A DNA stretch of 64,000 nt, from positions 16,860,218-16,924,217 of the forward strand of contig ML677335.1 of assembly GCA_007922305.1 (NCBI GenBank), given 5' to 3'. This stretch comes from Dermatemys mawii. Lineage: Eukaryota; Chordata; Testudines; Dermatemydidae. Shown here in pieces: positions 11,956 through 23,199 of this stretch. The notes beneath the pieces were generated by a model that was given only the letters and a program-made list of their open reading frames with translations, did not search any database and was not told where the DNA came from. The position numbers and the translations under genes are program-made. The stretch's first letter is position 1; each line of letters begins with the position of its first letter.

Positions 11956-12467
11956 GACTGGGACTTTTCAGCTTGGAAGAGAGAGACTAACAGGGTATGG
12001 CAGAGATCTAGAGAATTGTGACTGGTGTGAAGAACGTGAGCAAGGAAGTGTTTTTTACCTCTTCATATAACACAAGAACCAGAGGTCACCCAATGAAAAT
12101 AATAGGCAGCATGTTTAAAACAAACTTACAGAAGTACTTCTTTATACAGTGCACAGTCAACCTGTGGAACTAGATGCCAGGGGATGCTGTGAAGGCCAAA
12201 ACTATACTAGAGTTCAACAAAGAACTAGATAAGTTTATGGAGGATATGTCTATCAATGGCTACTAGCCAAGGTGGGCAGGCATGCAACACTATAGTGTGA
12301 GTGTTCTTGCCCTCTGTTTGCCAGAAGCTAGGAATGGAAGATAGTGGATGGATCACTTCTCGATTGCATGTTCTATTTATTCTCTCTGAAGCATCTGGCA
12401 GTGGCCTCTGTTGGGAGACAGAACACTGGGATAGCTGGTCTGACCCAGAAGGGCCATTCTTATGTTA
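11956..12467 (+). mobile_element. CR1 LINE 3' end, 5'-truncated
   Basis: The block starts gactgggacttttcagcttgg and runs through motifs typical of the CR1 terminal region: aacacaagaaccagaggtcaccc, gtcaacctgtggaact, gaactagataagtttatgg, ggatggatcactt, and the terminal tctgacccagaagggccattcttatg. It ends with the short ATTCTTATG-type tail used by CR1 instead of poly(A). Only the last ~500 bases remain, the usual 5' truncation of CR1. Confidence 0.9.
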
Positions 12468-13609
12468 GTGTTGGAGACAGATCCAGAGGCTGAAACCCCT
12501 TTATCCACAAAAGAGCAAGTTTCCCCTCACCAGCCTGCTAATCTGCCTCAGCCTGTTTTTTGGAGGAAAGGGCTTAGTTTTGTTTCTGATCCTTTTCAAA
12601 CCCTGACTTTTCTGCTTAGCCTGCCAACAAGATTGCCAGGTACGGTGGTAAATATAGTGACTGGACACTTGCCCACCAGGAAATGGACTGAAATCTACCT
12701 ACTCTTTTATAAAGCACAATAAACAGCCACCGCAGAGAAATGCTCTTCAGTCCATAACAACCTATTCAGGCTTGGCTTGAACCAAAATCTATCAATGAAA
12801 GGAGCTGTCTCAGTTACCAGTTTCCAGATCCATCCATTCCCTGCATGCAATGCATGATCTTTCAGCAACTAGAAGATTTGGTTCACATACCAGCAAAAGC
12901 TATGAAGGCTTTGTGTCAAAGGTGAGTAGTACATGCAGTCCAAGAATTGTGCAGCATGCCTTTCACTGACCCGGATGGGAGCAATTGCAAGTCCTCTTTC
13001 ACCAAAAGCTGAAAGAAGGGGGGACCCTCTCCAGCATAAGATTAACATCTCCTGTTTTTCAGAGCTGTTTCCAAAATGACATAGGTGGGTTTGTGTGGAA
13101 CTCTTCACTGACATGCTTGTGCAGAGGAAAAACTGCATGAAAAATTGTTGATGCAAATGGAAACATTGATTCATGCTGACCTACTAACTCTTGGTTTTTT
13201 GTAACATTTTGTTCCACAGATGAAACTATGACACCCAAACCCTTTTCTTTCTTCTCCTCCTCTCACCACTGTGGTAGGACTGATGTTCAGCGGTCTGGCT
13301 GTGTGCCACTTTTACCACTAGATGGCATCATTACCCTGGATTTTAGATAGTCATGGGGTTAAAATGCTAAGAACAGAGAAATGTGAGTCTGACAATATGC
13401 TCCCTCATCCGTCATTGTTTTCCCAGAGCTGAGTGGAAAGGTTCTTTAGGAAACAGTATGCCATTTCTTTTGTCAGTTCATTTGGTGTAATCACTTCACT
13501 TGAAATGTGGATCTTTTATTAATGGGTGGCAGTCTTTCATTCACACCTCCTCCCACATTGAGAGTGGAAGCTTTGCCCTGTTCATGTGGGCCGGTTGGTG
13601 GGTACTTTT

Positions 13610-13745
13610 CAGATGAAGGTTGCTCATTGATATTATCAGCATTTTACAGATTGAAAACCAGAGACCTAGAGTTCAAGAGCCTCGGTTTCCCCATGTGTAA
13701 AATGAAATGAATGTACTTCACAACACCGCCAGCTTTGTGAACTGG
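13610..13745 (+). repeat. MIR/core-SINE-like relic
   Basis: gcattttacagattgaaaaccagagacct and ctcggtttccccatgtgtaaaatgaaatga resemble the conserved part of MIR-type SINEs. The copy is old and its ends are unclear. A similar relic (attatccccattgtatgaagtagagaa) lies near 16900-16960. Confidence 0.45.
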
Positions 13746-14408
13746 TGTGGAGTGGAGAGAGGGCCATGGCTTCACCTCCATCACCCCTCTTCCTCCCTTC
13801 CCACCTTGGCTCCCTGAATTGGATACTGCACACCCAGTAGGGAGTAGGAAAGGAGCAGGCCTTTTTTGTCCTCAGCAGTGGAACTGCAATTTTGCCTCTT
13901 TGTAAAGGCCAGGTCCAGGTGAAGGGAGAGAGGTCCTTGCCCTCTCCTCCCCAGCCCTACTCTGTAAGAGCCAGGCAGAATCTTGTCTTGTATCTGTAGT
14001 ATTGTGTTATTCCTTATACAGCATGAACTACTAATTCCATGTGTGTGTAAGAACATGCCAAGCCATATCACAGTCTGCCCCAAGGAAGAGCAAAAAGCAG
14101 TGGCAGTGCCCCTGAGGCTGCCAGCCTTCAATAGTACAAAACAACACCTTAACCTGATCATGGAAATGGGCTCTATCTAGCCTTTAATCTGGGGTTAACT
14201 GGTTGGACACTCATGAACTGGAACTGTTCTTTAAGGGGCCAGTCTTTAAAAGTGATGAGCAGCTCCTGAGCTTACTTCACAGAAGGTGGTCAGCACCTGA
14301 CATGATCAGGCCCTAAGTATCCAAGGAAAGTGCAACAGTGTCTAATATCATGTTAATTAACACAGTTTCTAAGAAGATGCATTTTCCCAGTGTTGACAAT
14401 GCCTAGAG

Positions 14409-14556
14409 ATTTAAGATTAGCAGCCGTGTTAGTCTGTATCCGTAAAGAAAACGAGAAATACTTTTGGCACCTTAGAGGCTTTCGTGGGCTATAGTTTATG
14501 CTGAAATAAATTGGTTAGTCTCTAAGGTGCCACAAGTATTCCTCGTTTTCTTTATT
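14409..14556. mobile_element. foldback repeat, copy 2
   Basis: The arms 14445-14477 and 14520-14552 are inverted complements over 33 bases with two mismatches (aagaaaacgag...ggcaccttagag). A ~36-base leader, atttaagattagcagccgtg and onward, precedes the left arm only. The flanks are identical 11-mers AATGCCTAGAG at 14398-14408 and 14557-14567, so this is a complete insertion with its target duplication. No terminal poly(A) and no coding capacity. Confidence 0.75.
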
Positions 14557-15385
14557 AATGCCTAGAGGGTTTTCCCATTCAGGCTTTTTAGTATTCAGGC
14601 TAGCACTTAGTGAAAAGAATAAGAGATCACTTCTGTACTTTCTCATATCCAATTTTAAAGTATGGAAGCTGATAATTACTGAATGGAAGTAGATATTTTT
14701 GTTAATCTATATTTAGCCTACCCAATTTAAAAGGCTCTAACCTCTAACTCTTTCAGAGATGCAGGAAAATGGTGCTGAGATGCATGTAAAATGGTCTGTG
14801 AAGAGACATGCAGTGATTTCTAACCCCACAACAGCTATGGGAGGGTAAATATTAAGCTCTTGTTAATTTCTCATATTTCTTTTTTCCCCCTCTAACCAAG
14901 ACTTCAGCTAGCACAAATAATTGTCTTCTTAATTAATTCTATACTGTGGACATCTTCTTTAAACTTTATTTTTCTAAGTTTTTTTGTTTATGGATCAACC
15001 CCTGTACATTTTATCTAAATGTATCTAATGGAACTGGAGATGTGATTGTTACATAAAGTGTTACATTTATGTATTTTTGAGGCTTCAGTGTATTCTGGTG
15101 TTGGATTTATACTACCTTCGGATTTCCCACTGAAGTTCAATAAATAGCTAAGAAAGACTACGTGATTTGATCGTAAGAGCCTTTCCTTACTTTAGTGGTC
15201 CTGAATGTAAAGAGTTAAGAATTACGTGTTCCAAAGGTGCCTAAGTTTGGGTTATAGCTGCAGATAGGGAATTCTGTTTATGGATGCCCAGACTGAGACC
15301 TTGGGCCTGACTTTCAGAGATGCTAAGGACCCAAACACCCTCTGATTTCAAATGGAGTTGTGGTGTTTAGTGCCTATGAAAACTA

Positions 15386-15878
15386 CAGACAGTCCTCGAC
15401 TTTACAGTGTTTGACTTACGATAAATGACACTAATGACATTTATAAATTGACACCCCGTTTAGAGTTTGACATCGGTTTCGAATTTATGACACTCGAACT
15501 GATGCAACGCCATGCCAGTTTCCCCATGACGAGATGCGATAAATCGATCCCCAATAGATCGATCTCTATCCGCTGATCCAGCTGATAGTGTAGACAAGGT
15601 CTAAGCTCAGAAAATGTCCCATCTCTTTCATTCCTTCGGTAGGTTTCTTAACCTACAAATCAAATGACAAGATCAGCAACACCCAGGAATGATGAAAACA
15701 AGGTATATAAACATTTTTTTAAGGCTTTAAAATTTCTCTATGCTTTTTAGATCATTTGTAGGTAGGGGTAATGTACAGATTAATGTACATTTATAACATT
15801 GTTCTTATGCGTTACGATGTTTCAACTTCAGATGCGATTTTCAGGAACTAATTGTGTCATAACTCTGAGGACTGCCTA
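15386..15878. mobile_element. Tigger-like element with CAGTCCTC ends
   Basis: The left end CAGACAGTCCTCGACTTTAC and inverted right end TAGGCAGTCCTCAGAGTTATG form short inverted repeats with TA on both outer sides (15384-15385, 15879-15880). Internal tttatgacactcg and ttatgcgttacgatg repeat the theme. A half copy of the 'tagtgtagacaaggtct' MITE end lies at about 15540-15605, so another element once inserted or was captured. Confidence 0.6.
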
Positions 15879-17119
15879 TAGTCTCAAGGTGTCAGAGGAT
15901 GGGCATCCAAAAATGGAGGCACCTGAAATCAGTGGCCACTTTTTAAAACGTTGGCCTAAACGCACCATTAAAATATATCCCTTAATGCTGGCCTGGGGAG
16001 ATTTTAGGGAGTCGGGAGATGGAGGTGGTGCTGCGCTGCACTGAGTTTACCACTAATAATTTCTGTAGGTGAAATGTTAACATTTGTGTACACTTATCTG
16101 TATGAGACAGCTAACGATATTATATACTGCGAGCATTTACTGCCCTCCCAAACTTTCCAAAAGCATTCGCCTCATGCATCTGGCAATTTCTAGCATCATG
16201 GATTCTGTTTTCTAGCTGTTGCATCACACTGGTTTCGGAAGCGGTTTGAAAAACTTGAAAGTTTCATGTCCTACCCTACCTGGACAGAAAACTAAATAAG
16301 AGCTAAAAAATTATATTCCAGGAAATGCACTTTTTCATTGCCAATTATTCCAGGTAAAATGAATGTGTTCCTTTGATAATTTAATACGAATGGAAAATTT
16401 TAGAGAGGGCAGTGGGGGGATCAAGGTGAATTCCATTTCCATTATTGTTTGATAAACTGCTTCATGTAACATCTCAAAGTACTACTTCTTACGCAGCAAA
16501 AAGTGAAATGTACATGGGCAAAAAAAATGTCCATGAGTAACATGGGGAAACCTGTCAGAAAGACATGAATGTAGGACAAAATCCTGCAACGTTCTTATTG
16601 GCATGGAGAATTTATTCCAGTTCCTGAATGATTCAGTGAACTCATGTATATTACTCTAGCCAGTCATATCTCAGCCCCAACTATTAGCGACCACTATATA
16701 CACACATGATGAAAATAAGGTACATGATTTGTTAAATTGTCATTTTCTAGTGCAGCAGACTGTAGCTGCATTGCAAAACGTCCATGTATGCCCAATCCCT
16801 GCAAAGTTGTTGCTTTATTTATTTGGTTATGTATTTATTTATGCATGTGTTTCTATGGTGCTTACCACCTTCATATGTGAATATATCCTTACGACACCTT
16901 GGAGAGGTAGGAAAATTTTATTATCCCCATTGTATGAAGTAGAGAACTTTATCTTGTCAACACAAATAAAATACCAGCATTTGGCTAGGTCACCACCGTT
17001 ATTGTTGTCATTGAGGATAAAGGCCAGTGCAGGTGTGGGCGCTGACTCTGTGAGTACTCCAGAGTTTGAGTATTCACAGAAATAAAGTAGGGCTTACTCA
17101 GCATCCACCGGAAGCTTTT

Positions 17120-17335
17120 CTCCCTCTCCCAGTACCTCCAGCCCACAGTGATCAGCTGTTCAGTGGCATGCAGGAGGCATTGTGGGTGGGAAGGGGGAGG
17201 AGCAGGAGCAGGAAGAGACAAGGGAAGGGGATGGAACGAGTCAGGAAGAGGCTGGGCTGGGGTGGGAACTTGGGGGAAGGAATGGAGTGAGGGTGGGGCT
17301 GGGGGGGAGCAGGGGTCCAGCACCCCCATGGGAAA
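17120..17335. repeat. G-rich repeat-derived block
   Basis: A run of gggaagggggaggagcaggagc and ggggctgggggggagcagggg is similar in style to the interior of the hAT element at 8150-8290. It is probably the internal part of a decayed DNA transposon. Open frames in it are compositional. Confidence 0.35.
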
Positions 17336-17632
17336 TCACATTATCAGCTAATCTGAGTGCAGGTACTGCCTAAATCATTTGCTGAAAGATACACAGGAAG
17401 TGTGTGGTAGAGGCAGGAATAGAACTAATGTCTCTTGAGCTGCAGACCAATCTAAGAAGAGCATCTCTAACTGTAATCAAGTGTTCAGCACAATACAGTA
17501 TTAAAAAGCTGGATGCCCAACAGAGGTGCTCTCACACATCGTATTAACTCTACTACTAAATCATGAGTTCCCTACGCAAGAAGACTTTCAATACTAAGAT
17601 AACATTACAGGGTTTTAGTTTAAGACCAGACG

Positions 17633-17719
17633 CCAGAATAATCTGAACCTCACTGTCGGAAACCAGAATAATCTGAACCTCACTATCGGAAACCAGAATA
17701 ATCTGAACCTCACTATCGG
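17633..17719. repeat. 30-bp minisatellite, 2.9 copies
   Basis: Three near-identical units of CCAGAATAATCTGAACCTCA(c)T(a/g)TCGGAAA follow each other directly; the first two differ by one base. The period of 30 keeps an antisense reading frame open through all three copies (repeat unit SEVQIILVSD), but nothing else supports coding. Confidence 0.95.
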
Positions 17720-18955
17720 TTCTGTGTTTGGGACAAATCCAGCCCCAGGCTGAGCGCTCCCTGGCAGCAGAATTGAGGTGATTCCACAGTACAAGGGAAG
17801 AGGTATGCAGTGCAGAGCCCACTCCACAAGAGCACCCTGCATGTGTGGACATAGGGCTTAGGTGAAGGTAGGGCATGTGTTGTCAGAGCTGGAAGACAAA
17901 TAGGCTACCCTCACCTTTGGATTGCAGTATCCCTGCAGAGTAGCTCCATGACCCGGGGAAAAGAATTTCTCCTGCTGTGCACATATTGCAGTTACTTGTA
18001 TTAGGTATTGGGCCCAGGATTTTGCCTTTACTCTGAAGAAGCAGCATAATAAATACACAACATAGCTCCTTTCCTAGGTCCTGCTTTTGCACAATTGAAG
18101 TCAATGGGAGCATTGCACTGGCTTTTTATAAATGACATACAGCACCAATGATAGGGAGCCAGGTCTGGGACGGAAGACAGCTACCGAACAGCACTCCACA
18201 CACTGAATAGCATCAGAGGAGGGAAAATGTTGGCCCTACTTTGCTCATATTCCTATATTCCTATAGTAAGTGACATGGGATTTTTAATGTCCATGTAGAG
18301 CTGAAAGTGCCCAGATCTCATCTGAAAAATCCACATGCAGTATTCAGCACACAACTCAGTTTATCTTCTTTAGATAAATGAAAGGCTGCTTGCATTTGAG
18401 CATGTTGTTCCAAGAATTTGAATCTAGGGTCCAAAACCCAAGTCTATGAGAGTCTTTCCATTGGGTTCAGTGGTTTCTGAGTCAGGCTCTAAGCATTCAG
18501 AATCAATGCTAGCAGTCCAACTCATACATGTACACTTACCATAATATTTAGAGATTTATGAAGTATAGCACATTATTCATGCACATTGAAATCAGAAGAC
18601 ATGGGCAATAGTCAATTATTTATGTATTACAATTAATGGAAATGCTAAAAAGTGGACCTATCCATATGAACTAAATGCACTTGGCACAGCTTAAAAATGA
18701 ATCCTAAAGAAAAATGCATCCATATGCTACCCTGGATCTTTGAGCAGAATACATCAAAATTAACATTTAATTAAATTTAATTGAAATCAGACACAGAAAA
18801 AGGTAACCCTGATAGTCATACATGGGGAAATTACTATTGGTTAATCAGTCCAGGTAAGTTCAAAGGTTTTCTATAGGCTCTGTCTTGATGGGCAAAAAGG
18901 GTATATTTCTAATTGTATTACTAGCTTGATTGAATTAACTGAGAAGTCTTCTTAG

Positions 18956-19205
18956 GATATGTCTAAACTGCATGTGGGAATGAGCCTCCCAGTCTAGGCC
19001 CCCGCAGACTTGCACTAGCACCCTAAAAAGAGCTGTGTAGATGTTTCTTTGATCTTGGGCTCTTAAGTCCTTCCCTCTCCTGCCCCAGGCTTCAGAGCCC
19101 AGCTCCACCCCGGCCACAACGTCTACGCAGCTATTTCTGAAGCACTAGCATGTGTTTGTGGACCTGGGCTGCCAGGGCTTGCTTCCACCTGCAGCGTAGA
19201 CATGC
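18956..19205. mobile_element. MITE with GGCATGTCTAC ends
   Basis: The left end ggatatgtctaaactgcatg and the inverted right end ggcatgtctacgctgcaggt agree over most of the first 30 bases, including the following gaatgagcc/gcaagcc. A T-rich triplet (TTA/TTT) flanks each side, compatible with a decayed 3-bp Harbinger target site. The end resembles that of the complete Harbinger element at 33793 (GGGCATGGTTACACTT). Confidence 0.6.
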
Positions 19206-19808
19206 CTTTAACGCTCCTGAAGACCAAAGAGGCTTGTTAATCCTGTTAAACTAATTTGACTGAGCCAACGTAATTTAAAAACCCACACCTAATTCATCTG
19301 TCAAGAGTCAGAGGGCTTAAAAATTGAGACAGGTACAATGGCCTCTGAGGCTGTGTCTAGATAGACAAATAAGATTTTTCCCCTCAGGTAGTTTTAGCAC
19401 TTGTCTTTTTTTACCACATTCATCAATGTGGTAACTTCCTAATGTGGACACCTCAGTTTGTAGGTTTTCATACCTTAGCAGTCTGAGGTAAACCATTGGC
19501 TCCCTACTGGTATTTATCTCTGAACTGCTAACCATGTGTAAATTACACATGCCTTGCCCACACTAGAATTTTATCATGTACACAGTAACCTGTTCCACAC
19601 ACACACTTCCCCTCCCCCCCAAGTTTGGATGCACCTTTAGAGTACTTAGAGCTGATTGTTAGGCTTCAGTGAGAGCCAGTTCAAATGAAGAGTGTCTACA
19701 TGGGTGTTAAAGGATATCTTATTTGAGTTAAAATAACTCATCTGAGGAAATTGGATTGAAAAACACTTTTTTTGCCCCAGATGACAGGACTTTATTGTGC
19801 CTAATACA

Positions 19809-19960
19809 GGCCTTGTTTAGACTAGATTCAATATGTGATGTTGGCACAGATACGTTTTTGAAGTCTAACGTAAACAAGACAGGTTGCTTTAACCCATGAT
19901 AAAATGGCTGAGATAAAATTGGTGGCATCACTCCATAAATCCTAGTCTAGACAAGTCTTG
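19809..19960. mobile_element. MITE with CTTGTTTAGACTAG ends
   Basis: ggccttgtttagactag on the left faces ctagtctagacaagtctt on the right. No coding capacity. It probably belongs to the same broad group as the MITE at 18956. Between the two (19346-19600) further gtgtctaga/ccacactag fragments suggest a third, decayed copy. Confidence 0.5.
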
Positions 19961-20639
19961 GACAGCCCAGGCATAATCCACTTCCCAAATTAATCTAAAC
20001 TTTCTGTTTGCTTTTGCTCCCACCTTGTGTGGCAGCTCCCCTTGACTGGACAACAGGTACTATGGTGAGCCTGTCTAAACCAAATATTAGCACCAACTTG
20101 GGACAATAATGAGAGATGTTCAGTGTTGGGAAGGGTGCGGGGTTTAGCCTCCTGTTTCCACTATGGCAGAGATATAACTAAATAATTCCCAGATTTCTTT
20201 GTGAAATCCGGCATTGAAATAAGGACTACACCTTGCATTTCAGACACTGCCTTTCCCTGGACGAACGCAGTTGACAGTTCTTGTCAAGTGGGGGACTTAT
20301 TGTGGATAAAGATAATGTCCAGCCAGCTCATCTGGCCACAATTTCGATCTTAAAATCCGCAGCAATCTCTCCCATACTTCACAAGTGCTTAACGTGGGGC
20401 CTAAAGTACTTTTGAAAGATACACATTTGCCAACATTTGCTTTGGTGGATAATTTTTTAAGATCCGAGTATTTAATTGAATCAAAGAGAACAAACGCCGC
20501 ATGCCGGAAGCAAAAACTAGCCCGCTGGCCTTTGCTCCCGAAAAGCGCTCTCCCCCTTTTGGAGGCAATCCAGATCCGATTCAGCTCTGTTCAGCCCGCT
20601 TTGTATTAATTCCTGGTGGTTTAAGGTGCCCCATGTGAA

Positions 20640-20865
20640 GTACGCAGAGGCCGGGGGAGTCGGTGTAATCCGATTCCAGCCAGCCTAGGGGCCAGGATTT
20701 CACTGGGACTTTGCGGCAGCGGCGACCGCTTCCCCAGCGCACGGCGGAGCGGCAGGAGCCGAAGTCGAACGCCCCGGGGGCCGGGCAGCCCTAGGAGGAG
20801 CCCGAGTGCGCCCCTGACCCCACCACCTCCTCCACGCGCCCCAGCGCGGCTGCAGCTCAGGCGAG
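20640..20865 (+). other. putative noncoding first exon (SLC16A12?)
   Basis: Within the CpG island the sequence gcgag|GTAAGcgcg at 20861-20870 is a strong consensus splice donor, giving an exon end at 20865. The start is not defined; 20640 is just where GC content rises. No ATG-initiated frame of note lies upstream of the donor, so a 5'UTR exon is likely. Its partner would be the acceptor at 52311. Both the link and the exon itself are inferred. Confidence 0.4.
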
Positions 20866-21194
20866 GTAAGCGCGAGCGCCCCCGGGTCCCCGAGCGCGGG
20901 GTCGGGCTGGAGGGCAGCTCCTGCGAGCTGGGCGGGGGCGGTGATGGGTGGGTGCGAGGGGGCCAGCGGGACAGGGGAGGGGGAGGAGCGGGTGCGGGTC
21001 CTGGGGGGAACATGGGGCTGCGATGGGAGATGCAAAGGGAGGGAGGGAGCGAGACTGCAGCGGAGGAGAGACCCGTGGGGTTAAGGGGGGGGGCGGCGGT
21101 GAGATGCGTTATTATTGGTACCGCAAGAGCATCTAGCGGCCCCAGTCCTGGGCCGGGACCCTGCTGGGCGAGGCGGGAGTTAGTGTGTGGGGGG

Positions 21195-21511
21195 GGGCGA
21201 GACTAGGACACGTTCCGGGCACCACCAAAAATGATACAAACCTGCTGCCCCTGCCGCAGGCTGCCTGACGACCTCACCCGGGGGGGGGGAGGCGATGGGG
21301 GGGGTGTGGGCTGGCGGGCGTGCGATGGGGATGTGGGGGGTTGAAAGGAGAAGAACGGGGGAGGAATTCAAGGGAACTGGCGCCTGTATAATGACAGGAG
21401 AGTCTCCCTCTCTCGTCCTACCCCCCGGGTGAGGTCGTCAGGCAGCCTGCGGCAGGGGCAGCAGGTTTGTATCATTTTTGGTGGTGCCCGGAACGTGTCC
21501 TAGTCTCGCCC
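21195..21511. repeat. perfect 91-bp inverted repeat
   Basis: Arm one, 21195-21285 (starting GGGCGAGACTAGGACACG), and arm two, 21421-21511 (ending CCTAGTCTCGCCC), are exact inverted complements over 91 bases, separated by 135 bases. No transposon termini or target duplications were seen at the outer edges. The structure lies inside the CpG island, 330 bases after the putative first-exon donor. Confidence 0.95.
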
Positions 21512-21653
21512 GCCCCCACACCTGCCTTGTAAGCTGATAGATAGTTTTAAAACTACTGTAAATATGGACAGTAAGTGTTTAACAGTGTCCCTATGTTACA
21601 TAATGTGGGTGGGGGGGCGAGGGCTCTGGCTGGGGCTCTGGGGTGGGGGTGGA

Positions 21654-21763
21654 GATGAGGGGATTGGGAGGGGCTCAGGGCTGGGGCAGAGGGTTGCGGT
21701 GTGGGGGGGATGAGGGGATTGGGAGGGGCTCAGGGCTGGGGCAGAAGGTTGTGGTGTGGGAAT
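21654..21763. repeat. 55-bp tandem duplication, G-rich
   Basis: gatgaggggattgggagggg and the following gctcagggctggggcagaggg occur twice with a 55-base period. It is part of a G-rich repetitive block (21600-22340) that looks like the interior of a decayed transposon. Confidence 0.8.
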
Positions 21764-23074
21764 GAGGGTTTAGGGTGCAGGCAGTCTGCCCCAAAGAGGA
21801 GGATTCCACAGTCCCCCCAGCCCTCTCCCTGCGAGCAGCAGCAAGCTCCAGGGGAGGGCTCCCTCCTTATTCCCCGGCAGCACATTCACCTGTCACTCTC
21901 ACTGCACGTGCTCCAAGGGTCTGGGCCCCTTTGAGATACAGGAAGTCCCCTTGCACCTCCTAGGAGAGTGCTGGGGAATGGGGGTGGAGGGTTGCCATCA
22001 TGTGTGCACTTCCTTCCTCCGTAGTCAGCAGCCAGTGAGGGAGTGCAGGCAAGGACACTCCGGGGGAGGCACACGGGGTGGCAGGCCAAGGCTGGGGGAG
22101 AGACTCATCCCCGAACACTGATGGAGCCAGGCCCCCAAGGCCTGAATTTGCTGGAGCATGGGCACTATGGGTCCATATAACTCGCTGCTCCTGGTCAATG
22201 GCAAGAAGGTTTCCAAATGCTCCGCTAGTTAGATCAGCTAGGAAATTCGGTTGTTGTAACAGTCTCAGGAACAAGGATGTGGTGGTGTTACCTGGGCGAG
22301 GCAAGGTAGAGAGGCGACTGGAGGGGGCACGGCAGGGGTCTGCCAGAGCAAAGGGCCGCTTTGTTCTCTGCCTGCTTGCAAAGTGAAAGAACCAAAACAA
22401 CCCAAAAAACATTATTTTGAGACAAAGGAATGTCAGGATTTAGATCTGGAGACTTTTACCTTCTAGGAAGAGTTTCAACTGGGAAATAGTTTCAAAAATG
22501 CACTTTGCAAAACTGTTACAGGGCAGAGTCCAGCTTTCTCCCCTTGAGTTCAAAGGCAAAATGCCCAGTGAACTCTGTGGGAAGAGGGATGATGCTTTAG
22601 CAACATCCACTTACAGTGGATTTTGGAAGCTGCCATGCCCCAGTGACTTTTTCATCTCCTCCAGTGTGTTTCTAAATTAAAATATGGCTAGTTGCATAAT
22701 ATTTTTGAGTAAGTAAAACTTTAACATCACATCCACAGATCACTCTAAGTCCACACAGGGTAACATTCACATATATAAGCAGTATACATAGTGACTACGT
22801 AATTTTGCCTACTTTTCTGTATGCTTAGAGGCATTTCAGCATGCTTTACAAAAAGAGTATTGGTTATTATCTGGACACACTACACAATTCCACCTGACTG
22901 GCAGAATGCATTCCAGTGAATAACATTCAGTTCCTATCAATACAAAGATCCCTTCCCGCATGACAGGTGGGACTGTAAAGTTCCCATACTGCAAAAAGAA
23001 TGGTATAGTTAATGTCTCCTGAAATTTATTACAATTATCACCAAATACCCATAAAGTAAAATCAATTAGGACTA

Positions 23075-23194
23075 GGGTGACCAGATATCCTGATTTTTAT
23101 AGGGACAGTCCTGATTTTTGGGTCTTTTTCTTATATAGGCTCTTATTATCCCTCAGCCCCGTCCCAATTTTTCACACTTGCTGTCTGGTCAGCC
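23075..23194. mobile_element. 120-bp mariner-like MITE
   Basis: GGGTGACCAGATA on the left and inverted GGCTGACCAGACA on the right, with TA flanking both sides (23073-23074, 23195-23196). The interior is tcctgatttttatagggaca / gtcctgatttttgggtc, itself a short direct repeat. The terminus resembles that of the element at 1461-3202. Confidence 0.75.
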
Positions 23195-23199
23195 TAATG

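Larger units (their letters stand above)
20640..21540 (+). promoter_or_regulatory. CpG island, probable promoter region
   Basis: Base composition changes abruptly from AT-rich to GC-rich with many CpGs (e.g. ggcagcggcgaccgcttccccagcgcacggcggagcgg split over 20711-20750). CpGs are otherwise rare in the window outside mobile elements. Runs of G at 21076-21084, 21189-21197 and 21280-21289 could form G-quadruplexes. No TATA box is evident. Position and strand of the donor inside it suggest that it drives SLC16A12, 31 kb downstream, but another transcript is possible. Confidence 0.7.

Noticed and set aside
17633..17719. CRISPR array
   Set aside because: Units are directly adjacent without spacers and the genome is eukaryotic.
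17556..17876. Antisense ORF with a tenfold-residue repeat SEVQIILVSD
   Set aside because: The periodicity comes from the 30-bp minisatellite; the rest of the frame has no protein-like features.
20621..21035. Antisense open frames of 111-130 codons in the CpG island
   Set aside because: Pro/Arg/Ser-rich translation of a GC-rich stretch without stops; no motif or splice support on that strand.
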